Assembly: GCA_963576475.1 (NCBI GenBank)
Contig: OY754981.1
Location: forward strand, 248,001-312,000
Source: Molanna angustata
Lineage: Eukaryota > Arthropoda > Insecta > Trichoptera > Molannidae
Direction: 5' to 3'
DNA: 64,000 bases
Shown: positions 12,345 to 23,754 of the stretch, piece by piece
Layout: every line of letters starts with the position of its first letter
How positions within the stretch are numbered: the first letter of the stretch is position 1
The notes under the pieces: generated by a model
Seen by the model: only the letters and a program-made list of their open reading frames with translations
The model's database searches: none
What the model was told of the DNA's origin: nothing
Made by a program: the position numbers and the translations under genes

Positions 12345-12495
12345 TCAAATGAAATGGGTTAGATGGGTGGTGGCACGCTGGGTTAGTTAGTAATCCAGTG
12401 ATCGTGAGTTCGTTTCCATCCACGACCGATTTCATACACAATATATTGACTAAGCTCAAACACTTATGCTTAGTTGTTATAAGAAGTTTACAATA
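12345..12495 (+). repeat. SINE-B copy, tRNA-derived
   Basis: Diverged copy of the 4908 element: GTTAGTAATCCAGTGATCG, GAGTTCGTTTCC at the box B position, CACGACCGATTTCA, then CAAACACTTATGCTTAG. Confidence 0.7.
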
Positions 12496-13555
12496 AATGT
12501 ATCGAGTATTTTCACTCATCACGGTACGATTTTGCTTTATGTCTCTATTCTTGATTCCATCGATGTTCAGGATGAGACATCGTCCACAGTTTCTAAGATA
12601 CATTATATGAAGTTAAGACAGTCGATGTTTTGATTGAACATGTCTGGAGATTGATGATTGATTAGTTCTGCGGTGGTCAGACGAACTGATTGAAAACATC
12701 ATCTTAAAGAATATATATATATTATATATGTCTGTAATTAGGCAATACGTAGATGCATTCCTCGGAGGCGTGTGTTAATTTGTATCTCGTTTTATGGTCC
12801 CTGGCGGTTTACAAGAGTCAATTTAAAGGGATGCTGAGGTCCATGGCATCTTCAACCGGTCTTGAATATTTAACATAATGAGTTTATACCATTATTGTAA
12901 GCATGTTAGGTCTGGCACTAAATACATTTCATCAAGTTACAAATTGACTTAGGTACATAGCAATATTGTTTATGTCTTTATTGCATATCCCTTATTAGCA
13001 TTAATTAGATTATACGACATATTTTACTCAACCTCAAAGGACATTTAGATTGTATAGCTAATATATTATCAAAAATTATATAGTGGTTTTTTGACATTAT
13101 GAAAAAAATGTATGGACAACCAATGCTCGCGTATATTTGATAACATGGCATCAAGGCAAGTCGTTTGATATCTGTGTTAGGGTCCTAGGTACAATTCATG
13201 GCAGGTGAGAAATTATAATAAATATTTCTCACTAAATTAGTTAATGAGTGGAGTTCGGTGTTACAGGAGGGCCAGCTGGAGGAGCCTATTTCCTGAGACA
13301 AACGTTTCTTTTAACTAAAACAAAGATAATATGAAGGAGCAGAATTATTGATTCTCTGGGCTAGACATTGTCATTTGACAATTAATTCGCCACTTGCGCA
13401 GAATGCCAGAAAATATTCATAAATAAATGTCAAATAAAATTAAATAATTTCACAACGTGTGGCATGCCGCCAACAATACTTAATATTAGTATTAAAGTAC
13501 CTAGTAAATTGTAGATAGAGTTTCCTAAGAAAGAGTTTTAAATATGATGGAGAAA
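12496..13555. other. AT-rich stretch without recognised gene
   Basis: Nothing recognisable apart from an imperfect AT palindrome near 12712-12730. Confidence 0.5.
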
Positions 13556-13757
13556 GAGAGAGAGAGTTGCTGACCACTGTCAAGAGACGCAAAGCCGCAC
13601 ATTTTGACCACATACTCCGTGGTGATAAATATGCCCTTCTACAACTTATACTTAGTGCTGGAAAAGATAATATAGGGAAGACGGAGTATGGGTCGTCATT
13701 CATTAGGTTGGATAGTGATGGTCACCAACCTCTGTTAGTAGCGGCATAAGAAGATGA
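13556..13757 (+). pseudogene. LINE C-terminal fragment (CR1/RTE-like)
   Basis: A 60-codon frame reads LLTTVKRRKAAHFDHILRGD, then KYALLQLIL and later a DRE-free degenerate tail. 'VK+RK...HI+R..KY.LLQLI..GK' is a familiar C-terminal pattern of several insect LINE families. The expected GRR-K-SWL block that usually follows is eroded. Confidence 0.6.
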
Positions 13758-14950
13758 AGTAGATTGTCAAATATTTTCTCAATTCTAATACTCATATTAA
13801 AAAATACAACATAAGATATCGTTGAAACACTCGAGAAACAATACTAAAATAAACACAAGACAAACATCATTAAAGTTTATTTCTATGTAATTTTAGTAAA
13901 ATGTGTGCTTGTTGAAACATCTCAAAAAAATACAGAGACAGCAAACATAATATGAAGATTATTATATAGGTACCTACACTTTTACTTGGTCTAACGTTTG
14001 ATATTTTGATGAAGTGTAGGTATATATTACAATATTATCATCTTGTTATTTTTCATAGTCTCGAATGGTTGAATGACCCCAGCATCTGTTTGACGCAGTA
14101 AATACTTAGTTATTTACCTTTACCTGAGGTATGTAGTAGATCTATCTACATTATATTGGGGAGTTAATCTCAGTTCTACAGTTATTCATAAAACCCGTAT
14201 CTCGTTGGAACCTCGTTCCTTATAAATATTCAAAGTATCCAATCACTTTTGAAGGTATTTAAGCTTACATAATAATATTACCCACGGAGCTAGATGTTCG
14301 TAAATTAGTATTTTGTATTGAGGCAAGTGAAGGTCGTAAAAATATGGTTATTATCATATCTGTGGTGCACAAAGTTTTTTATATTTCATTTTGACTCTCC
14401 ACTACTATGAAATAGTGGAGGTTCACGTTTGCACATTTTTATGCATATTTTTTACGTCGATTTGTCAACAAAAATATGCAAAGTATATATTATGAATTTA
14501 CTTATATTTTTTTGTGCGTATGGCGTACCTGTATTAAAATTTGTGTCCTCCGTGCAGCCTAAACTTTTAGTTCGTTCGACTTTTTATGTTTAATTATTCT
14601 GTATGTGTGTATGTCACTGAACTCCTAAATAGCTGGACTGATTTTTATGATTTTTTTTTGTGTGTGTTTGAGCGGGTCCCTGAATGGTTTAGATTCACAA
14701 TTCGAATAAAAAAATTACAAAAGATATAAAAAAAAAACACGTAAAAAAATGTAAAAAGTTGACGAAAGGGACTGAATTATAATTAGAGATTCTGGATAGG
14801 CACTGAAGGAACCGGAGGTACTGAATTTCAGATTACATGAAGATCAACCATTTTTAATTATACACAGACAGTACAAGGGTTGTCGGGTTTCACTAGTTTT
14901 TTAATATATTATTTTGCTGTCGCTGTCCAGAACAAATAATTAATAAGTGG
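13758..14950. other. AT-rich stretch without recognised gene
   Basis: Nothing recognisable on either strand. Confidence 0.5.
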
Positions 14951-14959
14951 AGATTGCAT

Positions 14960-15291
14960 TTACATACAAACATACCATCACGCTATGTCCCTTTCGGGGT
15001 AAGCAGAGAGAACCGAGCGTCATACTTCTCTATTTTTTGCACACATTTCTGACTTCCTTTACATCCATGCATAGTCTCATACATGCTCGTCGATTGTTCA
15101 AACTTTTTATGTTTCCTTCTTTCAAAATATCATTCACATGGTCATGCCATCCCTTTCTGGGGCGGCCCCTGCTCACGCCATCTCTTACACCCATGTGTAT
15201 TTTATTGGTCAGTCGTTCATCGTTCATTCTGTCAATATGTCCAAACCACCTCAAGGCATTCACTCTCATTTTACATATAATATCCTTTTTT
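14960..15291 (-). pseudogene. LINE-A 3' end, 5'-truncated
   Basis: The minus strand carries NALRWFGHIDRMNDERLTNK, SRGRPRKGWHDHVNDILKEG and RRACMRLCMDVKEVRNVCKK. Then comes a frameshifted tail ending in the shared GGGACATAGCGTGATGG and a short (GTTTGTAT)-like tail. Its 5' boundary (about 15291, AAAAAAGGATATTATATG on the minus strand) is the same as that of the copy at 60313. TTGCATT occurs on both sides (about 14953 and 15294) and may be the target duplication. Confidence 0.8.
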
Positions 15292-16258
15292 ATCTTGCAT
15301 TCCTTATGTCCTCATTTTTACAGATTGAGAGTGCATTTAATAGCCGATTATCAATTAGTTCATTAATTCTTTATGATTTAACTGTAAAATCTTTCAAAAT
15401 GCTCTCTCGTTCGGGTAAATTGACCGTAACATTAAATTTTCGTAATGGAGTATCAAGTATAGAAAATTCCTTTGATTCTGTAGATGAAATGATAAATTAC
15501 GCAAATTGAATATTTCACAAGGCTTGTGATGTGTTTTGTTATCAATGTCGACTCAAAATCCCTATTTAAGTTTGTACACCGCTGTATTACATGTACATTT
15601 ATCTAGTCGAGATAAATCTCTGTCCTCAACCGTCCCACTAAATATTAAGATAACATTCATTACTTGGTTAAGCTTCAGTCTCCGTTACGATTGAACTTGA
15701 CTTTTTGATATTTTTTTTTGTATTACATTTAGGATAAATCTGTTTAGCCTTGTAAAGATCTAAAGTTGACTATTGGTACAAACAAAATTTTTATTGAGGT
15801 AGGATTAGCTTATACATAAGTTAACTATTGCTTTTATTGACTCTTACGGTGTACCTATATTATTTTGTAGGCGTGTTTTTTGTGCCCTTGTTTTTTCTTT
15901 TTATTTAAATGATTAAATTGCACACAAATAATAAATGTAAAATATATTTATTAAAAACTATCCCTACCCATTGTCAATTACACTGTGGCAAACTGTTAAA
16001 AAATTCTTGGTAAAATTAAAAGAATAATATCTTAAGTAACATTTGAATGTTTGTTTTATTTTTATTTTAATCGTTACGATTTGTGATTATTTATATTATT
16101 TTTTAAATTTTTATGTATTTTTTGCTTGGGTTGTCATCCTTTTGTGTTCATATCAATGTAAATCTTATATTTGTTCCTTAATATGATACCTAGGTTAAGA
16201 TTTATATAGTTTTTAAGTTTTGTGAAATGTGACTCACTTCAAAACACGAAAAATTCTC
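15292..16258. other. AT-rich stretch without recognised gene
   Basis: No supported gene. A frame at 15138-15509 continues out of LINE-A antisense sequence and is not credible. Confidence 0.5.
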
Positions 16259-16480
16259 TTTTTGAAGTTGAGTTAAACATACATAATATGTAATCGTTGT
16301 ATAGTCTGTAAATATTGAGTCCCTATTTTGAAGTTGAGTTAAACATACATAATATGTAATCGTTGTATAGTCTGTAAATATTGAGTCCCTATTTTGAAGT
16401 TGAGTTAAACATACATAATATGTAATCGTTGTATAGTCTGTAAATATTGAGTCCCTATTTTGAAGTTGAGTTAAACATAC
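16259..16480. repeat. 66-bp satellite, left part (about 3.4 copies)
   Basis: Units of 66 bp (CGTTGTATAGTCTGTAAATA, TTGAGTCCCTATTTTGAAG, TTGAGTTAAACATACATAA) repeat without visible differences. The array is cut mid-unit at AACATAC by the LTR element and resumes at 25115. Confidence 0.95.
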
Positions 16481-17840
16481 TGAGAAGGTGTGTGATAATG
16501 GAACAGATTTTGATATGCTTCAACACTTCCTTCCACCAACAGTCAGCGATAGAGGCAATGAGACTCATGAAAATTTTACTCTCAGGGTCATGTTTTTAAT
16601 CGTGAACCTATATGAAGACAAAATGAATTCAAACAATTGAATTAAATTAAATAAAAATATCAACTGAATATGAGAGATAATGATGTACTGCATTAGGAAG
16701 ACAGAGAGATAACGCACTTTGAGATATTTACATTTTTATTGTAGAAATAAATTATAATACATGACTCTAAAATATCAAACTTTGTTTGTATAGTACCAAC
16801 TATTTCCTATAAGAGGAAAATGAAAATTGAATATAAAAGTGAAATTTTTAAATATTTGTTATAAAAATAATGTTAAAGATTGAAACTTATATATAACATG
16901 AATTTACATCAAAATCAAATTAAACAAAATCTCTTTCATATCATACTCAAAATCATGATTTCAATCTATATTAGGTTCAAACATAATGGATTCACATTCA
17001 TATATTCAGACAATAAAATCATAAAGGTATAACTCATCATACAGCTATGGAGTAAACATTATAAAACAATATCGACTCGCAGCATGAATAAGGAGATCCC
17101 CTCGATGACCAATATCTTCAAATGAATCCGGTTGTAGAAGATGTATTTAGATTTTAAAATTCTCGTGACTATTTGTATCTTGATCCCTCCATGTTACAAT
17201 AAAATCCAAGTGAAGAAATTTGTTTGTGTCCAAGTAAAAATCCAAATGAAGAAATTGTCTCCGACAATTTCCTATATGTGACTCCTTTGTCGTCAGTTAT
17301 AAAATTTTAGGTTAGGCAGAATTAAATGTCGAACATTTCATCGTCGTGTATATGCAAGCATGGTAATTGCAAAATAATATCCAAATAAAATATATTTCCA
17401 ATGGAAAACTAAATGGAATAACATTCGAATAATCCATTTGTAGAATTAAATAAAAATTATTTTCGTCAGAATGGGTGCGCAATATCAGGGTAGGATTGAA
17501 TTTGGGATGACTGACATTTATATCAGCATCTAGATTATAGAAAAGAAAACAGGATTATTGGTTTGAAAAATGATCTCTCGCCAAACTATCTTGACATACG
17601 AACACATAAAACAAACTTACCCCAAATTCAGAAATTCAAATCGACGTCGGCCGCCATTTTCCTACACTGGCCGTACCGCTTCGATAGGTGTATGCAAAAA
17701 GAAAGAATTTGACATAAGCTTTGCTAATCATAAAAAATATTGCCACCTGACAAAAATCAATTTAGTGTGTTCGCACAAAAAAAAACTATAAATTCCCAAT
17801 TATTAATTTTTCCCTATACATAATTTTCTATAACATGACA
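16481..17840 (-). repeat. 3' LTR (element orientation)
   Basis: It is 1,360 bp with TG/CA ends and the same length as the other LTR. The interior edge (17841 onwards) reads GTGGGGTTGCGGGTA on the minus strand just before the LTR. This G-rich stretch is at the position of a polypurine tract, but it is not purely purine. A 73-codon plus-strand frame at 17570-17791 recurs identically in the other LTR and is only an echo of LTR identity. Confidence 0.92.
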
Positions 17841-20379
17841 TACCCGCAACCCCACATAAAAAAAATTTAATAGAAATTTTTTTTAAAAAAAAAACTGAAA
17901 ATTGCAAATTATGAAACCAACCCAGAGATCATAAATCAAACCGAAGGATATGAAAAGAAAAAAAGGAAATCATTTGCATCATAAATCATCATCCTGAAAC
18001 AGTTACACAATAGACATGGTAAAACAACGATATACTTATCTACCATTCAAAAAAATATAACCTGAAACATACAAAATCATGTTAACGGATTAAAAAATAT
18101 TGACCTGTAAAACGAATACTGTTTGAAATATAAAATATTATTCCTTCAGAACATAACCTTCTAATATGTATCCCCAATTCCTAAATACAAATATCTCAAA
18201 AAATTTAACTTTAAAATATTTAAGTACAATTTGACATAACAGAGTTCCGCTTGTAAGAAAAGAAAACTCCTAACAAAAACAAAAAAAATGATCCCAATTA
18301 ATGAAATAACATAACACCCAATTAAATGATAAAATAAAATTAAAACGACTCATTTAGAGTTACTTTATGATCTTTTATTACATCAATTTTTACAAGTATC
18401 ACTTTATAACAAGTGAAACTTACACCCTAAATCCCAAAAATAATTGAAGGCTCACAAGAAGACTACAATTTTTAAATTTAAAACTTTTCCCCTAACAAAT
18501 TTTTAATTATTAGTAGAAAATTTGACTAAAAATACTCTCATATATCGCTCATTTTCATTTTTTTAGCTAAAACGACCGAAAAGGCTTTAGCATAAAGAAT
18601 AATCTCTCAAGTCACAAAGTACTTTCAAGCGAGATATATATATAAAAAAAAAAAAAATGATCTCTTGGGAAATCAGATGTCCTCAAGCGAAATACAAAGA
18701 TTTCTTGGCTCATCGGATACCCTCAAGCGAGATACAAAATGCAAAATCCAATTATAAGCCGGAAAAATGCAGGAGCTATCATATGGGATGGAAAGTCTTA
18801 ATATAAATATTATATAATTCCTAAAAAAAAAATATAACATTTAACACAAAAACTGGTTAAACATTATTTAATACTATTCCTAACATCAATTATAAAAAAT
18901 TAAAAACCCCAAATCTTCAAAATAAATTTTAAAACATTTAATAAATTATGACAAAATGTCAATTATCACATCTATGAGATTCCATAGAATGAAATTCAGT
19001 TCAAGACCAAACAACCACACCTTCATATCTTGTATATAAAAGAAAATAAATAAATAAATTATTAATTAGCAGTGACATCACATACAAGATCCCTTCTCAA
19101 TTAAAACTATTTAAACAAATAAATTCTGGAACCTATATATTTTATGTTTTCACACAGATTACTACAAATTAATATTAAAATTATCCATTTTTAAAAATTA
19201 ATTTTAAACCCTTCTCATGTTTCCTGTGATTTGATGTCTATCACTCAATGATTAAAGAAATTTGTATTTCTTTTACCCACAAAACGATGTAACCCATCAC
19301 AATAAAATCTCAAATTCAATATTAAAATTTAATCTATCAGAATCAAATTCATAAAACTGATTTATACAAAAAAAAATATACAATACCACAGAAATTTAAA
19401 ACATATTCACAATTTGTTTCTACTATTTGATCTCCATTACCAGATTTTTAAATTGTTTTGTATTCAAGCGCTGTACAATGTTGTAATACTCCACAATAAA
19501 ATTTCAAATTCAATATTAAAATTTAATATATATCAGAATCAAATTCTTAAAAACTGATTTATACAAAAAATATACAATACCACAGAAATTTAAAACAAAT
19601 TCACAATCTGTTTCTGCTATTCAATCTCCATTACCAGATTTTTAAATTGTTTTGTATTCAGATTATATTATATTATGGTCGCACAACCATAACACCATAT
19701 AACTAACAATAACGATGTAATGTGCGAATTTACATCATTATCTAAGAAACAAAGTAATTCTGACGACAGATACCTAACAGCATTCACAAATAAAAATTGA
19801 TCAACTATAAATTGTGAAGTAATACAACTAACTGATGACAGTAAAAAAAATCATAATAAAATGTAAAATATTCATTTGTAAATTTTAAATCCCCAGTCTA
19901 CATTATAAAAAAAATAAGATTTGTACCTAAAATAATCTTGTATGTTATGTCGATACCAATACTAACACATCACATCAAAATAAACATTCAAAAATAAAAA
20001 AAAATAAAATGTTTAAAACAAATCTATCTACAATAAATATTTCACCCCCACTCTGACAATCACCATTCATCATAATAAAAGATTCTAAAAATCTCTAAAA
20101 AAAAAATTCTAAAAATCTCTAAATAAAAAAACTATTTACTTTTAATTAAATCTTTAAATTTGAATAAAGTGAAATAATTATCACTAAATACTAGTTGGAT
20201 GATATTGAAATGCAAAATATTATGCTTAAAAATGGTTTGAATCTAAAATAAATAATCAACGTTAACTCTTGTTGAGGTTCACTATGCATTTCTCTCATTA
20301 CTATACTGAATGTAAATAAAAAAAATTCCCTAATCAATATAAATAAGTAAACAAGAATAAAAATTAAATGAATCCATTA
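17841..20379. other. Interior 3' non-coding part of the LTR element
   Basis: About 2.5 kb of A-rich (plus strand) sequence without a credible ORF. It contains short repeats of CTCAAGCGAGATACAAA-type strings at 18600-18740 and a longer duplication at 19298-19661. Confidence 0.7.
19298..19661. repeat. Duplicated segment, about 170 bp, period 194
   Basis: CACAATAAAAT(C/T)TCAAATTC through AATTGTTTTGTATTCA occurs at 19298-19466 and again at 19492-19661 with scattered substitutions. It is an internal tandem duplication older than the LTR insertion age suggested by LTR identity. Confidence 0.85.
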
Positions 20380-20910
20380 TTAATGATTCATCAATACTTT
20401 ACTCAAATAAAATAACATTAGAAATTGAGACAGTCCATCCACCTCAAAGTGAAATTCTGAAAAAAATAAATACTTAATTATATCATAACGAAAAACAACA
20501 AAACGATTAACAATTAACATCCAATCGTTAACCCTGCATAACAATGTCTTTACTATGGAATTTAACACTCTATTCTTAAACAAATTAGAAAGAATATAAA
20601 CCAGAGATGAACTTCTATTTATTATTTTATTTTTTAAATAACTCAGAGACCTTTTATTGGAAAAACAATTCATATTCTTTGATAGAGGAAAATTATTTTC
20701 ATAAAAATAATCCCCTATATTATATTCTTCCTCAATTCCAGCCTTTTCACAATCATTAGTATCATTTAAATATGACTCGAATGTATTATTTTGAACTTTC
20801 ATGAAAGCATCTTTAAAATAAGAAACATGATTCATATAAATGTTGGTGGACGCAACCGAAACTTCATTAAATGAGGAGCAAACAGGATTATATTTATTAT
20901 GGTATTCCAT
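20380..20910 (-). CDS. LTR-element ORF2, 176 aa, unidentified
   Basis: I do not recognise this protein. The ATG at 20910 lies 14 nt upstream of the end of ORF1, in the +1 frame relative to it, so the two ORFs overlap in the string ATGGAATACCATAA. The N-terminal half is polar, with many Asn and Glu (NNTFESYLNDTND). The C-terminal half is basic and then hydrophobic (RSLSYLKNKIINRSSS; FVVFRYDIIKYLFF; FLMLFYLSKVLM). There is no CCHC knuckle, protease DSG or DTG, or RT motif. The overlap could be read by reinitiation or by ribosomal frameshifting. An env-like or Gag-derived origin cannot be decided from sequence alone. The gene sits inside an element with intact LTRs and is uninterrupted, which argues for recent function or recent origin. 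Confidence 0.55.
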   Translation of the reverse strand: MEYHNKYNPVCSSFNEVSVASTNIYMNHVSYFKDAFMKVQNNTFESYLNDTNDCEKAGIEEEYNIGDYFYENNFPLSKNMNCFSNKRSLSYLKNKIINRSSSLVYILSNLFKNRVLNSIVKTLLCRVNDWMLIVNRFVVFRYDIIKYLFFSEFHFEVDGLSQFLMLFYLSKVLMNH

Positions 20911-21703
20911 TTTTATTATGTATTCTTTTTTTAGACAACGTAAAATATGGGATGTATCCAGTTGACATCTTAATTAAAGAATTCATCGCTGAGCGAATAG
21001 GGACAACATGGTTATACTCATCTCGTTGATTATCATCAACCAATGTGGTAAGTGCCGTAATGGATTTTCTATGTTGAACTTCAACAACGTTGGCCTGAGG
21101 TGAATAAAGATACGAACAATATAAATAAGGAGTGTCATTTTTCTTAATTAAGTCCACTGATTCATTCATTGTGTAATTAACTTCGCTATCAGAGATTGAA
21201 TACGTCTGCTCAGTATTTACAGGATCGACTAAAGGATCATGGATATCTGAATTATTATTATCATTGAGCAAATTCGAATCACTAAATTCATTCATTTCCA
21301 CCTCACGTACACACTGTGTAGTTTCGGACTCCGTATTTGACAAAATTATGGAAGTATTATCCGTTAGTTTCAAATTTTCATCATTCGTAATTATTGATAA
21401 GTCTATATCATCGTTACCATTAGACAACTGAGGTGGGGAATCATCCACTAAAATTTCTTTATCCTTATTATCAACATCAATATCAACATATGGTATACCA
21501 TAGAATTTTTTCAAGCTTCTAATTGAATCATCGTCAACCTCTGATTTTTTCAATTCTTCTATCATTTGTCTAATTGCCCCATTACATGCTTCTGCCTGTA
21601 ATCTCAAATCCCTCCATGTGTTTGCTGATGGTAAACCACGCATTTTTAATTGTATTTTTAATTCCTCGATTGATTTAAAAGCATATTTTGGAATTAGATC
21701 CAT
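20897..21703 (-). CDS. LTR-element ORF1, 268 aa, unidentified (Gag-position)
   Basis: I do not recognise a domain. The ATG at 21703 is the first in the frame, about 2 kb downstream of the primer site. Residues 1-70 are charged and helix-like (KSIEELKIQLKMRGLPS; QAEACNGAIRQMIEELKK). Residues about 75-185 are strongly acidic and Asn/Ser/Asp-rich (VDIDVDNKDKEILVDDSP; DSNLLNDNNNSDIHD). The last 70 residues are more basic, ending SKKRIHNKNGIP. By position it replaces gag, but there is no CCHC motif. A structural or regulatory protein is possible. It overlaps ORF2 by 14 nt. Codon use is as A/T-biased as the surroundings. That it is translated is inference from the long uninterrupted frame in sequence of about 75% A+T. 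Confidence 0.6.
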   Translation of the reverse strand: MDLIPKYAFKSIEELKIQLKMRGLPSANTWRDLRLQAEACNGAIRQMIEELKKSEVDDDSIRSLKKFYGIPYVDIDVDNKDKEILVDDSPPQLSNGNDDIDLSIITNDENLKLTDNTSIILSNTESETTQCVREVEMNEFSDSNLLNDNNNSDIHDPLVDPVNTEQTYSISDSEVNYTMNESVDLIKKNDTPYLYCSYLYSPQANVVEVQHRKSITALTTLVDDNQRDEYNHVVPIRSAMNSLIKMSTGYIPYFTLSKKRIHNKNGIP

Positions 21704-23737
21704 AATTATTCGTTTTAAAAAATAAAAAAAAATTGAACTAGATTAAAACTGATAATCAAACAATAAAATACTTCACAAATAATAAAAAAAATGTTGAACT
21801 TTTGACACTTCGGTTCTTATAAAAAAAAAAACTGATTTCGGAATAATAATTTATGGTTTACATAAATGGACTACTCGAAAAGAATATAAATGAATATAAA
21901 AGTCAACGATTACCCAACTATTGTTCAATATTCTTTAGATATTATGATATCTCAAAGATGAAACCAAAACTTTATTTTGAATTTGACAAGATGATTTCTG
22001 CGTCAAACAAGTATATGAAAATTATGATTAACTTTATAGTATGTTGTATTAAACGTTCAAAAACCATAAATAACATAAGACTGACCTTAAAACGATTCTG
22101 AATAACAGTAATTTGATAATATTCATCCTATAATCAACTATATTTAACGTTTAATATCATAGAAAAGAGATGTTTAATATTAACGCATTATACAATGTCA
22201 GAATGACAAATCGTATTTATGTCGGTAAGTAGATTTCTATAATATAAAACAATCAATTGCACGTGATATTCGAAATACAGAAAATATTGAATAGATAACT
22301 GAATCACATAAAAGTATGACCGTTTATTCACAGGTGGCGTTAATTCGTTTCTATAAAATTCATTGAACAGATAATTATTGATTCCCTTTAAAATAACAAA
22401 TAATGACCTCTCTTTAAAAATAAAACACTATATTTAATGATAAACAAAATCACACCTCAATATGGAATATTAATCTTCCTAAAAAATAACTGGAAAAATG
22501 CATAATAAACTCAAAACATATATAAAAAAAAACTGTAGTAGTGAAAAATTCAATAAAATAAATAATACCTTTTTACCTCCACTTATTTGTATTAAATGTG
22601 AGATTTTCCCTTTAAAATCATCTGAATATTATGGTATTAATATAAAAGCTTCTAGAAGTGAATCTCGAATAAAACAAAATCCAAAATCTGAAAATTGTAA
22701 AAAGAATTAATCACACCTGTTAAACAACGATGAAAATTTTTCACACTTCCCCCTTTAACAAATAAATCCCCCTAGAATACTAATTGAAAATTATTTAACA
22801 ATTCCTTTCCACACTATAATGAAGTTAAAAAAAATAAATCTTGATAAAACACCAAAACTGATTTGTTTATATTTAAGAAGAAAAGAAAAAAATTAAAATG
22901 ATTATGTTGAAATATTCTCTCTAAAAAAAATCACTAAGTTATTCTTCCAATTAATAATCAACTCTTTAAACAAGAACTTTCTTTTCAAAAAAAAATAATC
23001 AAAATTGAATTTGTAAATATGACTGTTCACTTCCAAAGTTAGAAAAGATCTCTCTCCCCACAGAATGCAATTACAATCATACAATAATTATAATTTCCCT
23101 CAAAAAAAAAAATACACTCAACAATAATTCTTGTCACTAGGTAATTAATAATTTTTTACTGAAACAATACATTCTGTACAACATTCTGCATATATAAAAA
23201 AATTCAAATTATGTAGGTAATGAAATTTCTTTTGACATTGAAAATTTGTCAAATATAAAAAAAAATCTTCAAATAAATGCTTCTGTATGCTGGAATAAAA
23301 AGAGACATAATAAAATTCAGATTCTTTCAACGATCAGTTATAAAATGATAGAAAAAACACAAAACAATCACTTAACTTTTGACGATGTGAGATATGCTCA
23401 AAGCCAAATTGTATTGATGTTGTACATAACTGAGCATCAGATCTTTCCTGGTCATCCTCCAAGCCATGTTGATCATCTTAGTGTCCTTGTCAGTTTTAAG
23501 GAAGGTTAAAAGGTGGGATTTATATGGAATATAGGAGTTCCTACCCAACGTAAACTTTCTATAGATTCTACCTATTAATCTCTCCCCTCCAAACACAGCA
23601 CAACAAAATAAAGGTATAAAATTTAAAATCTGGGCGCCAGTCCTCACATAAATTCACGATCCATGAACGCCTAATAGTCCACGCCAAAGAATTTTTAAAA
23701 ATTAAGCTCCTCGATGTGACTTTAATGAGAAGGGGTT
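21704..23737. other. Leader region of the LTR element
   Basis: About 2 kb between primer site and ORF1. The 400 bp nearest the primer site (23350-23737) are less AT-rich than the rest. Overlapping minus-strand frames of 81-91 codons exist there without a recognisable domain. A packaging or dimerisation leader, or a decayed gag start, is possible. Confidence 0.5.
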
Positions 23738-23753
23738 CCACGTTGGGCCGCCA
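23738..23753 (-). other. Primer-binding site, tRNA-Lys-like
   Basis: TGGCGGCCCAACGTGG on the minus strand lies one nucleotide inside the 5' LTR. Insect tRNA-Lys ends CCACGTTGGGCG-CCA; the site matches it except for one inserted G. This fixes the element's orientation. Confidence 0.75.
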
Positions 23754-23754
23754 A

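Noticed and set aside
17570..17791. 73-codon ORF found twice, identically (also 24844-25065)
   Set aside because: The duplication is explained by the two LTRs; the ORF is on the strand opposite to the element and is short.
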